Notes under the pieces: generated by a model
What the model saw: only the letters and a program-made list of their open reading frames with translations
The model's database searches: none
Told to the model about the DNA's origin: nothing
Made by a program: the position numbers and the translations under genes
Shown: piece by piece, positions 18,580-26,290 of the stretch
How the letters are laid out: the number at the start of each line of letters is the position of its first letter
How positions within the stretch are numbered: position 1 is the stretch's first letter
Assembly (NCBI RefSeq): GCF_020991085.1
Contig: NZ_CP087719.1
Coordinates: 1-64,000 of the forward strand
DNA length: 64,000 bases
Source: Roseomonas sp. OT10
GTDB lineage: Bacteria; Pseudomonadota; Alphaproteobacteria; Acetobacterales; Acetobacteraceae
Reading direction: 5' to 3'

Positions 18580-19478
18580 CTGGCGCTGCTCTGCTTGAAG
18601 GCTGGCAGGACATCGAAGCACTTCAGCAGCAGCGGCAGAGCCGGATTGTCGTTATCGCTCGACGAAATCATAGCCGCCGTCGGCGCGCGCGCTGGTGTGA
18701 GCGGAACCAATGCAATATCGGGCCGATGCACGACGCTCGTTATCGTCAGCCCGAAGCCTTGCTCGACCATGGTCAGAAGTGTTTCCCTGCTGACCTGCTG
18801 GATAGATAGTTGGATCGCCTCTTCGGCAGCGCCCAGCATCCGCCGGAGAATAGCTGCGAGTTCGCGCCCGGCACCATCTGAGCGGACAAGAAAGACTTCG
18901 TCGCAAATGTCCTCCCAGGCGAGCCGCGGTCGCGACGCGAGTTGGTGTATGGGTGATAGGGCAACGAAGAGGTCGGGTTCGCACAACCGTCGAATCTGAA
19001 ACGGAGGTCCCTTCGTTGCGCCCAGGCTGATCGCCGCGTCTAGCAGCCCGCGCTCCACGCCGAGGGTGTTCTGCTCTGACGTGCCTTCTTCGAGCTTCAC
19101 CTCGATCGTCGGGTATCGCTGTCTAAAGGTCGCCAAGAGGTCGATTATGGGACATGCCGGAAACGCCTCGAGCATCCCGAACCTGACTAGTCCAGTCGTA
19201 GGTTTACGGACCGATCGCATCTCAGTGGCGGCCTCGCGAAGATACCTCGCTCCGACCGCAGCTTGCTGCAGAAATCGCTCTCCTTCCGGCGTCAATCCAG
19301 CGCCCGATCGCGTGCGTTTGAACAGGGAAACGCCAAGCTGCCGTTCGAGCATCTGAACGCGGCGGCTGACCGTTGATTGCGATATCGAAAGGCGGTCCGC
19401 CGCCCTGCGGAAACTACCCGCTTCGGCGACATGGATAGCATACTTAAGGTATCGAAGATCGAGCGTCAGATCAGGCAT
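18576..19478 (-). CDS. LysR-family regulator adjoining the trb operon
   Basis: A 300-residue LysR regulator. The winged HTH is clear in LRYLKYAIHVAEAGSFRRAA and LSISQSTVSRRVQMLERQLG; a substrate-binding domain of about 210 residues follows. ATG 19478 is chosen because GGGGA lies 9 bp before it; an in-frame ATG at 19487 has no spacing. LysR genes at this spot are common in trb elements and may control transfer, but the divergent marR gene is an equally likely target. The effector is unknown. Confidence 0.9.
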   Translation of the reverse strand: MPDLTLDLRYLKYAIHVAEAGSFRRAADRLSISQSTVSRRVQMLERQLGVSLFKRTRSGAGLTPEGERFLQQAAVGARYLREAATEMRSVRKPTTGLVRFGMLEAFPACPIIDLLATFRQRYPTIEVKLEEGTSEQNTLGVERGLLDAAISLGATKGPPFQIRRLCEPDLFVALSPIHQLASRPRLAWEDICDEVFLVRSDGAGRELAAILRRMLGAAEEAIQLSIQQVSRETLLTMVEQGFGLTITSVVHRPDIALVPLTPARAPTAAMISSSDNDNPALPLLLKCFDVLPAFKQSSAS

Positions 19479-19627
19479 GACGCGCATTCCCCGTTCCCGG
19501 CTTCCGTTCACACGAGCAGCGCGCGACGCTCCAAAGCCTTTGCTGGAGGCCCCGCTTTTCGATCTCAGATGGGGAATCCAAGCCGAGCCCATCAGTGAGC
19601 ATGACCATCTCCGAATCCGTGATAGAT

Positions 19628-19679
19628 GTATGCGCCGGTCATACATATTCGGGCGCTTGATGTCTATGCGTGACGCATA
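19628..19679. promoter_or_regulatory. Operator pair upstream of marR1 (TATGCG-N3-CGCATA family)
   Basis: A perfect 15-bp palindrome TATGCG-TGA-CGCATA lies at 19665-19679, 12 bp before the marR1 start. A second, weaker dyad GTATG-CGCCGGT-CATAC lies at 19628-19644. The same palindrome recurs at 22748, 24310 and 31237, with degenerate copies at 25390 and 31197. It is probably an autorepression operator for the MarR proteins encoded here. Confidence 0.75.
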
Positions 19680-19691
19680 TATTCTTTCCGG

Positions 19692-20225
19692 ATGGAGCCC
19701 GAGGCCGCCAAATATCATTTTGGTGCACTTGCGCTCGCGGTAGCTGACAGCATCGCGAGCGCATCAGCCTCGCTTTCGCCGAGCGGCCCCGCGGCTGCAT
19801 TGATGGTTTTCCTTAGCTTCGAGCCGGGATTGCCTATCAGTGTCCTTGCGAGCCGGATCCGGCTTTCGCATGCGGGAACGGTCCGATTGATCGATAGGCT
19901 CGAATCCGATCACCTGGTGGAAAGGCGGCGACACACGGCGGACAAGAGGGCGCGCTTTATCCACTTGACCAATGCAGGTGTGAAAATGACCGGCGCTCTG
20001 CTCAGAGCGCGCGAACAAGTGATTGCAGCGTGTGTCTCGCCGCTGTCGCCGGCTGACCTGAACAAACTAGGCCGATTGTCCCAGCGGCTCCTTATCGCAA
20101 ACGGTTACGAGAAATCTGGTGTCGAGACTATGTGGCCCGTGGTTGGCTACCCGGGACAGACACCGGCTGAAAATCCATCTCAGCCCTCCCGCCAGCTGCG
20201 CCGGCGCCCTTCGCACAAGGGCTGA
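19692..20225 (+). CDS. MarR-family regulator (copy 1)
   Basis: A 177-residue winged-helix MarR protein. The recognition region reads LPISVLASRIRLSHAGTVRLIDRLESDHLVERRRH, seen at about 50-85, then an arginine-rich wing. It resembles the two other MarR proteins in the window but lacks their C-terminal cysteine cluster and ends in a Pro/Arg-rich tail. An operator palindrome lies 12 bp before its start. The next gene, a sulfur transporter, follows within 18 bp and is likely co-transcribed. Confidence 0.88.
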   Translation: MEPEAAKYHFGALALAVADSIASASASLSPSGPAAALMVFLSFEPGLPISVLASRIRLSHAGTVRLIDRLESDHLVERRRHTADKRARFIHLTNAGVKMTGALLRAREQVIAACVSPLSPADLNKLGRLSQRLLIANGYEKSGVETMWPVVGYPGQTPAENPSQPSRQLRRRPSHKG

Positions 20226-20243
20226 TGAGAAACCGAGGCAGGC

Positions 20244-21221
20244 TTGATATCTTTGGCATCGATCGCGTTCGACTTTCTCATATGCATACTGGCCTTCTGG
20301 TTCGGGTATTCTGCGAACCGAGGCGGCACGTGCTTGGTCGTAGCGGCTCATGAGTTGCAGCAACGGCGCCGACCAAGAATGTTCGTTGGATTTGTTGCGG
20401 CGTCTGCGGCTGCTGGCCTTATTGCGATACCGCTCGCCTGGTCGGGGACGCTGAACGCGACCCTCCCACTCTCGACGAGCGTCAACGGCCTCGTCATCAT
20501 CGGCGCCATCGCCTTCGGCCTCGGCGCGCTCATAAATGACACCTGCCTGCTAGGTTCACTGGCACGGTTAGGGGATGGAGAGATGCGGTTGCTCGCCCTT
20601 CCTGCCGGACTGGCAATCGGCATCTTGGCCGCTGATCTCGGCCGGTTTGGCCCCGTCGCGACATGGCCAAGTTTTATCGCTAGGCCGAGTGTCCCAGGGG
20701 GCGCGACGCTTCTCGCCTTAGGCGTGGTGCTCGGGCTAGCGGCGATTTTCGTGTCACGGAAGACCGCACCGCAAAGAAGGCAGAACTGGGCGTTTGGCGC
20801 TTCAATGATTGGCCTCGGTATGACTGGTGGGCTTCTCTACGCTCTTTCACCAGCATGGACATTCGCTGACCTCATCCAACGCGGCCTTCCTCTTCGAATG
20901 TCGCCGACAGGCGAGGTCGCACTGGTTGCGGTCATTGCCTCTGTTGCGGGAGCAATCACGGCATCCGTGCGTCAGGGTCGCTTGCGTTTCCAGCGACCGA
21001 CGCTCGCCGGCATCCTGCGGTCGATCGCCGGCGGCGCGTTGATGGGAATAGGCATCGGCCTGATACCCGGTGGCAACGACGCTTTAATCCTTGCCGCAAT
21101 GCCTACGCTTTCTCCGGGTGGCATTGTCGCCTACCTCGTGATGACGACCACGATCGTTTTTGGATTCGAAGCGCGTGACAGACTGGCCAGGAGCGGCGCG
21201 TCAGGCCAGGGGAAAAAGTAG
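20244..21221 (+). CDS. YeeE/YedE family sulfur (thiosulfate) transporter
   Basis: A 325-residue polytopic membrane protein of the YeeE/YedE family, with about nine hydrophobic segments. The two pore motifs are visible: RGGTCLVVAA near residue 28 and ALINDTCLLGSLARLGDGEM near 95-115, each with the conserved cysteine. GLIPGGNDALIL closes the set. Family members import thiosulfate or related sulfur species. The start is a TTG with GAGG upstream, since no ATG or GTG fits the frame. It follows marR1 and overlaps the convergent DUF6314 gene by 21 bp. Confidence 0.85.
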   Translation: MISLASIAFDFLICILAFWFGYSANRGGTCLVVAAHELQQRRRPRMFVGFVAASAAAGLIAIPLAWSGTLNATLPLSTSVNGLVIIGAIAFGLGALINDTCLLGSLARLGDGEMRLLALPAGLAIGILAADLGRFGPVATWPSFIARPSVPGGATLLALGVVLGLAAIFVSRKTAPQRRQNWAFGASMIGLGMTGGLLYALSPAWTFADLIQRGLPLRMSPTGEVALVAVIASVAGAITASVRQGRLRFQRPTLAGILRSIAGGALMGIGIGLIPGGNDALILAAMPTLSPGGIVAYLVMTTTIVFGFEARDRLARSGASGQGKK

Positions 21222-21680
21222 ACGGTCCGGCGTCGTTCGTGACACCTTTGAGTACCGGCTCCGCAGGTCGTACGCCTTTCGTGGACCAATGACCCTGATA
21301 ACTGTCTCGAAAGATCCTGCGTCGAGAATTCGGTAAAAAGCGTGATAGGCGTCGTCACCGCAGACGTGGGTGTCTGTTGCCTCGTACCCCCTATTCTTGC
21401 GCGAGAATTCAAGGTTGAGAAACAGCTTCCCGGTGTTCGGTCCGTCTGCGAACTGAACGTCTACTCGGTGGCCGACCGCGCAGTACCGATATTGCCGAGA
21501 CGCTGAGAGTTCGCGGCCATCCCGAAGCCGAAGTATCCCGCTTTCTCGATAGGTGAGCGCGGATTCACCTGTCGAAGCGAAATCCGCGTCGCCAATCAGT
21601 TGTTCGCCCGTCGGATCGACGTTGCGACGAAGCGCCCACTCTCCACGGAGCGTGTCCAAGACCATCGTGCCTATGCTCAC
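21201..21680 (-). CDS. DUF6314 family protein
   Basis: A 159-residue soluble protein matching the DUF6314 pattern. An opening LRGEWALRRNV is followed by ADFASTGESALTYRESGILRLRDG (about 31-54), RQYRYCAVGHRVDVQFADGP, and CGDDAYHAFYRI. It ends with VIRVIGPRKAYDLRSRYSK. This looks like a small lipocalin-like beta barrel. The function is unknown. It overlaps the upstream RclC-like gene by 4 bp, so the two are co-translated. Confidence 0.75.
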   Translation of the reverse strand: MSIGTMVLDTLRGEWALRRNVDPTGEQLIGDADFASTGESALTYRESGILRLRDGRELSASRQYRYCAVGHRVDVQFADGPNTGKLFLNLEFSRKNRGYEATDTHVCGDDAYHAFYRILDAGSFETVIRVIGPRKAYDLRSRYSKVSRTTPDRLLFPLA

Positions 21681-22183
21681 GACCGATCGGTGGTCATCGG
21701 CCCCAGGCGCTCATTTTTGGGTTGGACCGACGCAAGCAGCAGCACAAGTGATGCCGCCAGCAAGACTGCGTCCTTCAGCAGAAACTGGCCAGGAGCGGCA
21801 GATATCGCAGGAAAGCCTCCGGCGGTCGGCTCCCCGACCCCAGGCGTCGTAAAAAAGAAGGTTAGGGTGATGAAGTAGGTCGCCGCCGACATGAGCGCGC
21901 CAAGCGCTGAGAAGGATGCGCGGAAAGCCCCTAAGGCCAGCACGACTGCGGTCGACAGCTCGATGACGCCGACAAAGTAACTTTGGCCCTGTACCCCGAA
22001 CATACCCAGCCAACTCATGATCGGACTATGGCCGATGAAGGGGGCGATGCCATCGGCCTCGTAGGCCGTGAATTTCATCGCGCCGAACCAAGAGAAAACG
22101 ATCACGAGCGCCCATCTCAACAGCGCCAGTTCCTTCCGACTGCGCTCGGGCACAAGCAATTCATACCGATCGAAAATACTCAT
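21677..22183 (-). CDS. DUF417/RclC-like membrane protein
   Basis: A 168-residue membrane protein of the DUF417 (YkgB/RclC) family. Four hydrophobic helices are present, with hallmark FSWFGAMKFTAYEADGIAPF and HSPIMSWLGMFGVQG. In E. coli RclC belongs to the reactive-chlorine resistance operon, and other members relate to DoxX quinone-linked proteins. Here it sits between a MarR gene and DUF6314 in a minus-strand operon. A role in oxidant or hypochlorite resistance is inferred from family and context. Confidence 0.82.
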   Translation of the reverse strand: MSIFDRYELLVPERSRKELALLRWALVIVFSWFGAMKFTAYEADGIAPFIGHSPIMSWLGMFGVQGQSYFVGVIELSTAVVLALGAFRASFSALGALMSAATYFITLTFFFTTPGVGEPTAGGFPAISAAPGQFLLKDAVLLAASLVLLLASVQPKNERLGPMTTDRS

Positions 22184-22218
22184 ATCGAACTCCTCAAAAG
22201 GGGATGATCGTCAGGGCG

Positions 22219-22728
22219 TCACGGACGATGGTGGCCGACTGGGCAATCGGTACAGCGGGCCTGATCGCACAGACGACAGGTTGCCAAGCCGCCGTGGGGG
22301 TCCGAGAACAGCGACGACAGGATGTTGTCCGCGGCCCGCTCCAGCACGACGCGATCGTCAGCCGACACTTTGCTCAGCAGCTCGGACACCGCCGCGTTCC
22401 GCAGACCTAGCAGCTTGGCCCGCTCCACCTGACCACGCGAGGTCAGCGAGACATGAACTACCCGGCGGTCAGAGGGCGATGGCGATTTCGCCACCAGGCC
22501 TTGCTCGCCTAGCCTCTCGACGACGCGAACTGCACCTGCATGCGAAAGCCGGAGAGTTTGCCGTACCTGGCCGATCGACATTCCTGGCGCGTGACCGATC
22601 GCGATCAAAGCCGCGGCCGTCTCGCCCCCCGCATTGAATGCTTCAGCGATCGCCAAGCGCACGCGGTCAGACACCGCTTGAGACAGCGCGCCAAAGATGT
22701 TGATCAAGCGATCCGAGGGGTCATCCAT
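22219..22728 (-). CDS. MarR-family regulator with C-terminal Cys cluster (copy 2)
   Basis: A 169-residue MarR regulator. The HTH lies in MSIGQVRQTLRLSHAGAVRV and the wing in KSPSPSDRRVVHVSLTSRGQ. The C terminus ends CRLCDQARCTDCP, four cysteines as CxxC-N4-CxxC, which could bind zinc or act as a thiol switch. The related copy 3 keeps the same tail (CRLCCYEGCTNCP). A perfect operator palindrome lies 19 bp before the start, so autorepression is likely. It heads a minus-strand run with the RclC-like and DUF6314 genes. Confidence 0.9.
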   Translation of the reverse strand: MDDPSDRLINIFGALSQAVSDRVRLAIAEAFNAGGETAAALIAIGHAPGMSIGQVRQTLRLSHAGAVRVVERLGEQGLVAKSPSPSDRRVVHVSLTSRGQVERAKLLGLRNAAVSELLSKVSADDRVVLERAADNILSSLFSDPHGGLATCRLCDQARCTDCPVGHHRP

Positions 22729-22747
22729 CGCCGCGACTCACGCAATA

Positions 22748-22762
22748 TATGCGTCGCGCATA
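22748..22762. promoter_or_regulatory. Operator palindrome upstream of marR2
   Basis: TATGCG-TCG-CGCATA is a perfect 15-bp palindrome 19 bp before the marR2 start, inside an AT-rich context (ATATATGCG...GCATACAATAT). It is identical in the half-sites to the sites at 19665, 24310 and 31237. Confidence 0.8.
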
Positions 22763-22820
22763 CAATATCTGTGGGCCGGTGTCGAGCCTCGTGCCGGAGT
22801 ACAAGCGTTCGCTGGAAGGC

Positions 22821-23117
22821 TTAGACGTCGTCGGTGCCTACCGGCCCACCTTCGCCCTCCATCCGATTGATCGCACGCACATCCTTGGCGTTGAACTTGA
22901 GCCTCACGCCGAGCCCTCCACTATTGTCCTCGCCGATGAAGACCGCGCCGCCGCGTTCGAGCGCGTCCCGCAGCCGCGTCAGATCCGAGGCTGCAAACAC
23001 GCTGGCGCCGGCTTCGAATTGAGCTAGCGCCTCTTCCTCCAAGCCTGCGATCTTGGCGACATGTGATCGCGGCCACTGAATGAGCGCTCTCGCTGCACGT
23101 GCTAGTGGCCCATTCAT
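22821..23117 (-). CDS. XRE-like small regulator
   Basis: A 98-residue protein starting MNGPLARAARALIQWPRSHV. It matches a widespread alphaproteobacterial XRE-like family: an N-terminal HTH, then LRDALERGGAVFIGEDNSGG and GLGVRLKF. The canonical second and third HTH helices are eroded here (AKIAGLEEEALAQFEAGASV), so DNA binding may be altered. It has the same architecture as the XRE gene at 59757. It lies 66 bp downstream of the GAPDH gene on the same strand. Confidence 0.7.
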   Translation of the reverse strand: MNGPLARAARALIQWPRSHVAKIAGLEEEALAQFEAGASVFAASDLTRLRDALERGGAVFIGEDNSGGLGVRLKFNAKDVRAINRMEGEGGPVGTDDV

Positions 23118-23183
23118 GTTCAATGCCTCCGTTTCGCGAACGCATCTTGTCGCCAAGATCCGACTTTTCCCGCAACCGATCCG

Positions 23184-24191
23184 CTAGATGAGCTTCGCCA
23201 TCACCACGGCGACATCCGCCATGCGTGTCGCAAAGCTCCACTCGTTGTCGTACCAAGCAAGCACGCGAACCATCCGGCCATCGACGACATCGGTCTGGGG
23301 TAGCGCGACGATCGAGGATTCGGTCCGGTGGGTCAGATCCACAGACACCAATGGCTCTGTCGTGTAAGCGAGCACCCCACTCATAGGACCACTCGCAGCC
23401 TGACGAATGGCGTCGTTCACTTCGTCGATCGTGACCTCCCGGGATGCGGAAATAGCGAGATCGACGACCGATACGTTCGGCGTTGGCACGCGGATTGACG
23501 AGCCATGGAGCTTGCCTTTCAGTTCTGGCAGCACGCGTCCGATTGCGTTCGCGGCTCCGGTCGAGGTTGGGATCATCGACAGCGCGGCTGCCCGTGCGCG
23601 GTAGAGATCCTTATGCACCGTATCTAGCGTCGGTTGGTCACCGGTATAGGCGTGAACCGTGGTCATGTAGCCCCGCTCAATGCCACATAGATCGTTCAGG
23701 ATCTTCGCGACGGGGGCGAGGACATTCGTGGTGCATGAGCCATTCGATACGACGACATCATCGGTTGTCAGCGTTTCGTGATTGACCTTGAAGACGATCG
23801 TCTTGTCTGCCCCCTCGCTGGGCGCGGAGACGAGCACGCGCTTTGCTCCCGCACGGATGTGCGATTCAGCCTTCTCCCTGGAGGTAAACAGACCTGTGCA
23901 TTCGAGCGCTACGTCCACTCCAAGCTCATCATGCGGAAGCTTTGATGGATCGCGCTCTGAAGATACTTGGATTTTACCAGACCCGACGTCGATCCAGTCT
24001 TCGCCGGTGGCTATTGATCCTTGAAAGGGGCCGTGAACTGAATCGTATTTCAGGAGGTGCGCCAACGTAGCAACCGGCCCGAGGTCGTTGATCGCAACCA
24101 CCTCGATGTCCTCACGCCGTAGTTCGACGATCGACCTTAAAGCTAGTCGTCCGATCCGACCGAAACCGTTGATTGCGACCTTGACCGTCAT
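23184..24191 (-). CDS. gap: Type I glyceraldehyde-3-phosphate dehydrogenase
   Basis: A complete 335-residue GAPDH. The Rossmann start VKVAINGFGRIGRLALRS and catalytic SNGSCTTNVLAPVAKI with Cys153 are present, as is the C-terminal WYDNEWSFATRMADVA. It oxidises glyceraldehyde-3-phosphate to 1,3-bisphosphoglycerate with NAD(P). Housekeeping GAPDH is a classic target of H2O2 and HOCl, so a mobile spare copy beside redox genes may restore flux during stress. A MarR-type operator lies 119 bp upstream of its start. Confidence 0.95.
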   Translation of the reverse strand: MTVKVAINGFGRIGRLALRSIVELRREDIEVVAINDLGPVATLAHLLKYDSVHGPFQGSIATGEDWIDVGSGKIQVSSERDPSKLPHDELGVDVALECTGLFTSREKAESHIRAGAKRVLVSAPSEGADKTIVFKVNHETLTTDDVVVSNGSCTTNVLAPVAKILNDLCGIERGYMTTVHAYTGDQPTLDTVHKDLYRARAAALSMIPTSTGAANAIGRVLPELKGKLHGSSIRVPTPNVSVVDLAISASREVTIDEVNDAIRQAASGPMSGVLAYTTEPLVSVDLTHRTESSIVALPQTDVVDGRMVRVLAWYDNEWSFATRMADVAVVMAKLI

Positions 24192-24309
24192 GCCTGTGTC
24201 CCCTGGTTCGCCGAGATAGTTACGGCATATGCACTTCGCTCAGTGCCGACTGGCACCCGGAGGTGCACTCCGGCAGCGAAAGCTTGCCGATCAGACCATC
24301 CGCATTATG

Positions 24310-24324
24310 TATGCGTCACGCATA
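24310..24324. promoter_or_regulatory. Operator palindrome between gap and rpiA
   Basis: TATGCG-TCA-CGCATA is a perfect palindrome midway in the 258-bp divergent spacer, 118 bp from the gap start and 125 bp from the rpiA start. It belongs to the same family as the MarR operators, so one regulator could control both sugar-phosphate genes. No other strong signal was seen in this spacer. Confidence 0.7.
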
Positions 24325-24449
24325 GACCTATCCGTCTGCAGGCTGTAGGTCAACGAGGCAATGTCGGCATCGAGGATCAGATTTGCGCTGCCCAGTTTCA
24401 CAATCGACCTGGTGAAGGCACGCATACCGGCGAGATGAAGTGGCGTTAG

Positions 24450-25151
24450 ATGTTTTCCCAAGAAGCAGAGAAGAGGCTGGCTGCGGCCAGAGCAGTCGAC
24501 GAGATCGAAGATGGCATGTTCGTTGGCCTTGGGACCGGAAGCACAACAGCCTATGCCATTAAGAGCCTGAGCGACCGCATTCGGCAGGGCCTTCGCATCA
24601 CCGCTGTCGCCACCTCCCGAGCGACCGAAATGTTCGCTCGTCGTCTCGCGGTGCCGCTCGTTCCTTTTGAGCAGTTCAGTTCGGTAGACCTCACGATCGA
24701 CGGCGCTGACGAGATCGACTGCCACTTTCAGGCGATCAAAGGCGGCGGCGGCGCCTTGCTCCGAGAGAAGGTCGTGGCCGCCGCTTCTAGCCGGATGATC
24801 GTGATCGTAGACGCTAGCAAAGTCGTTCGACGACTCGGCGAGTTTCCTCTGCCGGTCGAAGTCGTGCCCTTCGCGAGCGAGTTCGTTCGAACGCATCTTG
24901 CCAAGCTCGGAGCCAGTGTGACGCTTCGCTCGGTCGGCGGAGAACCATTCATCACAGACCAGAGCAATCACATCTTGGATGCAGCCTTCGGCAAGGCCCT
25001 TCGGCCGATCGAGATCGCCGGAGCGATCGATGCCATCCCCGGCGTCATGGAGCACGGCTTGTTTCTTAGCGAGATTGACACTGTGGTGGTCGGACGCGGT
25101 GAGACGGTCGAGGTGCATCTCAGAAAGCAAGCCCCCGGATCCCTCCGTTAG
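24450..25151 (+). CDS. rpiA: Ribose-5-phosphate isomerase A
   Basis: A 233-residue RpiA. The conserved GLGTGSTTAYAIKSLSDRI, TIDGADEIDCHFQAIKGGGG and ALLREKVVAAAS blocks are intact. The C-terminal part (about 185-205) carries PIEIAGAIDAIPGVMEHGLF. It interconverts ribose- and ribulose-5-phosphate in the pentose phosphate pathway. With gap it would move carbon between glycolysis and the NADPH-yielding pathway. The chosen ATG is the usual family start; the spacer upstream holds a shared operator. Confidence 0.94.
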   Translation: MFSQEAEKRLAAARAVDEIEDGMFVGLGTGSTTAYAIKSLSDRIRQGLRITAVATSRATEMFARRLAVPLVPFEQFSSVDLTIDGADEIDCHFQAIKGGGGALLREKVVAAASSRMIVIVDASKVVRRLGEFPLPVEVVPFASEFVRTHLAKLGASVTLRSVGGEPFITDQSNHILDAAFGKALRPIEIAGAIDAIPGVMEHGLFLSEIDTVVVGRGETVEVHLRKQAPGSLR

Positions 25152-25217
25152 GTGCCGACGAGGGGTGGCACCTGGCGCAGGCGTGATGTGATTCGGCCGT
25201 CAGGCAGCCGAAATCAC
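25150..25217 (+). terminator. Two hairpins after rpiA
   Basis: A 7-bp stem AGGTGCC/GGCACCT (25150-25173) starts on the rpiA stop codon. A second stem GTGATTCGGC/GCCGAAATCAC with one bulged base lies at 25188-25217. Neither has a long T tail, so factor-independent termination is only possible, not certain. The remaining spacer up to 25389 shows no gene. Confidence 0.45.
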
Positions 25218-25389
25218 GACAGCCCACCCCGATCCATAGCCGCCAGGTATCGCCATTTTGTGTGACCCGACGATCGAAGTCCTGTATTTCAATCTTCCGC
25301 GCCATCCGCAGCGTATCCTAAACCACTGTAAAGGCGCGCCTTTCGGTTTGCCACAATCCCCCAGCGCCGCAGGGGTATGGCTTGCTGTC

Positions 25390-25406
25390 TATGCTTCGCG
25401 CACATA
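25390..25406. promoter_or_regulatory. Orphaned operator of the disrupted marR3 gene
   Basis: TATGC-TTCGCGC-ACATA is a degenerate copy of the MarR operator, 11 bp before the original marR3 ATG at 25418. The IS66 insertion now separates it from nearly all of the gene it would have controlled. Confidence 0.55.
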
Positions 25407-25417
25407 TAGATGGGGCA

Positions 25418-25428
25418 ATGGATGGACC
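25418..25428 (+). pseudogene. 5-prime fragment of split marR3
   Basis: ATG GAT GGA CC is the original start of the third marR gene, up to the IS66 insertion point. Joining it in frame to the sequence after 27914 gives MDGPRDRNIFGAFALMISDD, which aligns with the MarR copy 2 N terminus MDDPSDRLINIFGALSQAVS. The last 8 bases, GATGGACC, are the target duplication. Confidence 0.8.
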
Positions 25429-25513
25429 GTAAGCGTGGCCACGAGGCCCGTCTTCCGGCGCGGTTGGTGGATGTGCTGGGTCGGCTTGGAGCAGGGAGCT
25501 TCGGGCCGACATT

Positions 25514-25924
25514 ATGGTCGACATTAGTGGTGACGCGAAGGACGGCGGATATCGGCGTGTCGAGGTTCTGACCGGACCTGGCCGTCGGCGGAAGTGGTCG
25601 GACGACGACAAGGCACGGATCGTAGCGGAGACGCTGCGGCCCGGCACGGTGGTGGCCGAGGTGGCACGACGCTGGCAGGTCAGTTCGCAGCAGGTGTTCA
25701 CGTGGCGGCGGGAGATGCGGCGTGCTGCGGTGGCGCCGCTGAGCTTTGTGCCGATCGTGCCGGCGCCGTCGATGCCTGTGCCCGAGCCGACAACAGTCTC
25801 GTCGGCAGGTTCCTCGCCACCGATCGAGGTGGAACTGGCGGGAGCGGTGCTGCACGTGGTGCCTGGCACAGATGTGGACCTGCTGACGATGGTGCTGCGG
25901 GCGATCCGGACATCGGCGGCATGA
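25514..25924 (+). CDS. tnpA: IS66 accessory protein TnpA
   Basis: A 136-residue HTH protein of the IS66 TnpA (IS3/IS911 transposase-like) type. It contains RRRKWSDDDKARIVAETLRP and AEVARRWQVSSQQVFTWRRE. IS66 transposition requires it together with TnpB and TnpC. The stop overlaps the tnpB start by 4 bp. Confidence 0.9.
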   Translation: MVDISGDAKDGGYRRVEVLTGPGRRRKWSDDDKARIVAETLRPGTVVAEVARRWQVSSQQVFTWRREMRRAAVAPLSFVPIVPAPSMPVPEPTTVSSAGSSPPIEVELAGAVLHVVPGTDVDLLTMVLRAIRTSAA

Positions 25925-26277
25925 TCGCGCCCCCGGCTGGCGCGCGGATCCTGCTGGCGACGAAGCCGGTCGACTTCCGCAAGGGCGCGCACAGCCTGGC
26001 GGCGCTGGCCGCCGAGGTGCTGGGCGCAGATCCGTTCTCCGGGGCGGTGCTGGTGTTCCGTTCGCGCCGTGCCGACCGGATCAAGATCCTCCTCTGGGAC
26101 GGCGGCGGCCTGGTCCTGGTCTGGAAGCAATTGGAGGGAGGCGCGTTCCGCTGGCCGCCGGTGGTGGACGGCGTGCTGCGTCTGACGCCGGTGGAGTTCG
26201 CCGCGCTGTTCGACGGGATCGATTGGCGGCGCGTGCAAACGCTGCGGGAGATTCCCACGCCGAGCGCGCCGGCATAG
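25921..26277 (+). CDS. tnpB: IS66 accessory protein TnpB (Orf2)
   Basis: A 118-residue IS66 Orf2-like protein. Diagnostic blocks are ILLATKPVDFRKGAHSLAAL, FRSRRADRIKILLWDGGGLV and KQLEGGAFRWP. The ATG overlaps the tnpA stop; upstream in-frame residues belong to a shadow of tnpA. Confidence 0.93.
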   Translation: MIAPPAGARILLATKPVDFRKGAHSLAALAAEVLGADPFSGAVLVFRSRRADRIKILLWDGGGLVLVWKQLEGGAFRWPPVVDGVLRLTPVEFAALFDGIDWRRVQTLREIPTPSAPA

Positions 26278-26290
26278 AATCCGCGGCACG

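Noticed and set aside
19377-19743. Plus-strand frames between lysR1 and marR1
   Set aside because: They run antisense to the conserved LysR HTH or through the operator sites and show no domain.
20067-20225. Possible frameshift removing a cysteine tail from MarR copy 1
   Set aside because: A +1 frame shows RLCGPW, loosely like CRLC, but the other cysteines are missing, so the tail is more likely simply different.
24301-24449. Riboswitch before rpiA
   Set aside because: No recognisable aptamer pattern; the spacer is explained by a promoter with the MarR-type operator.
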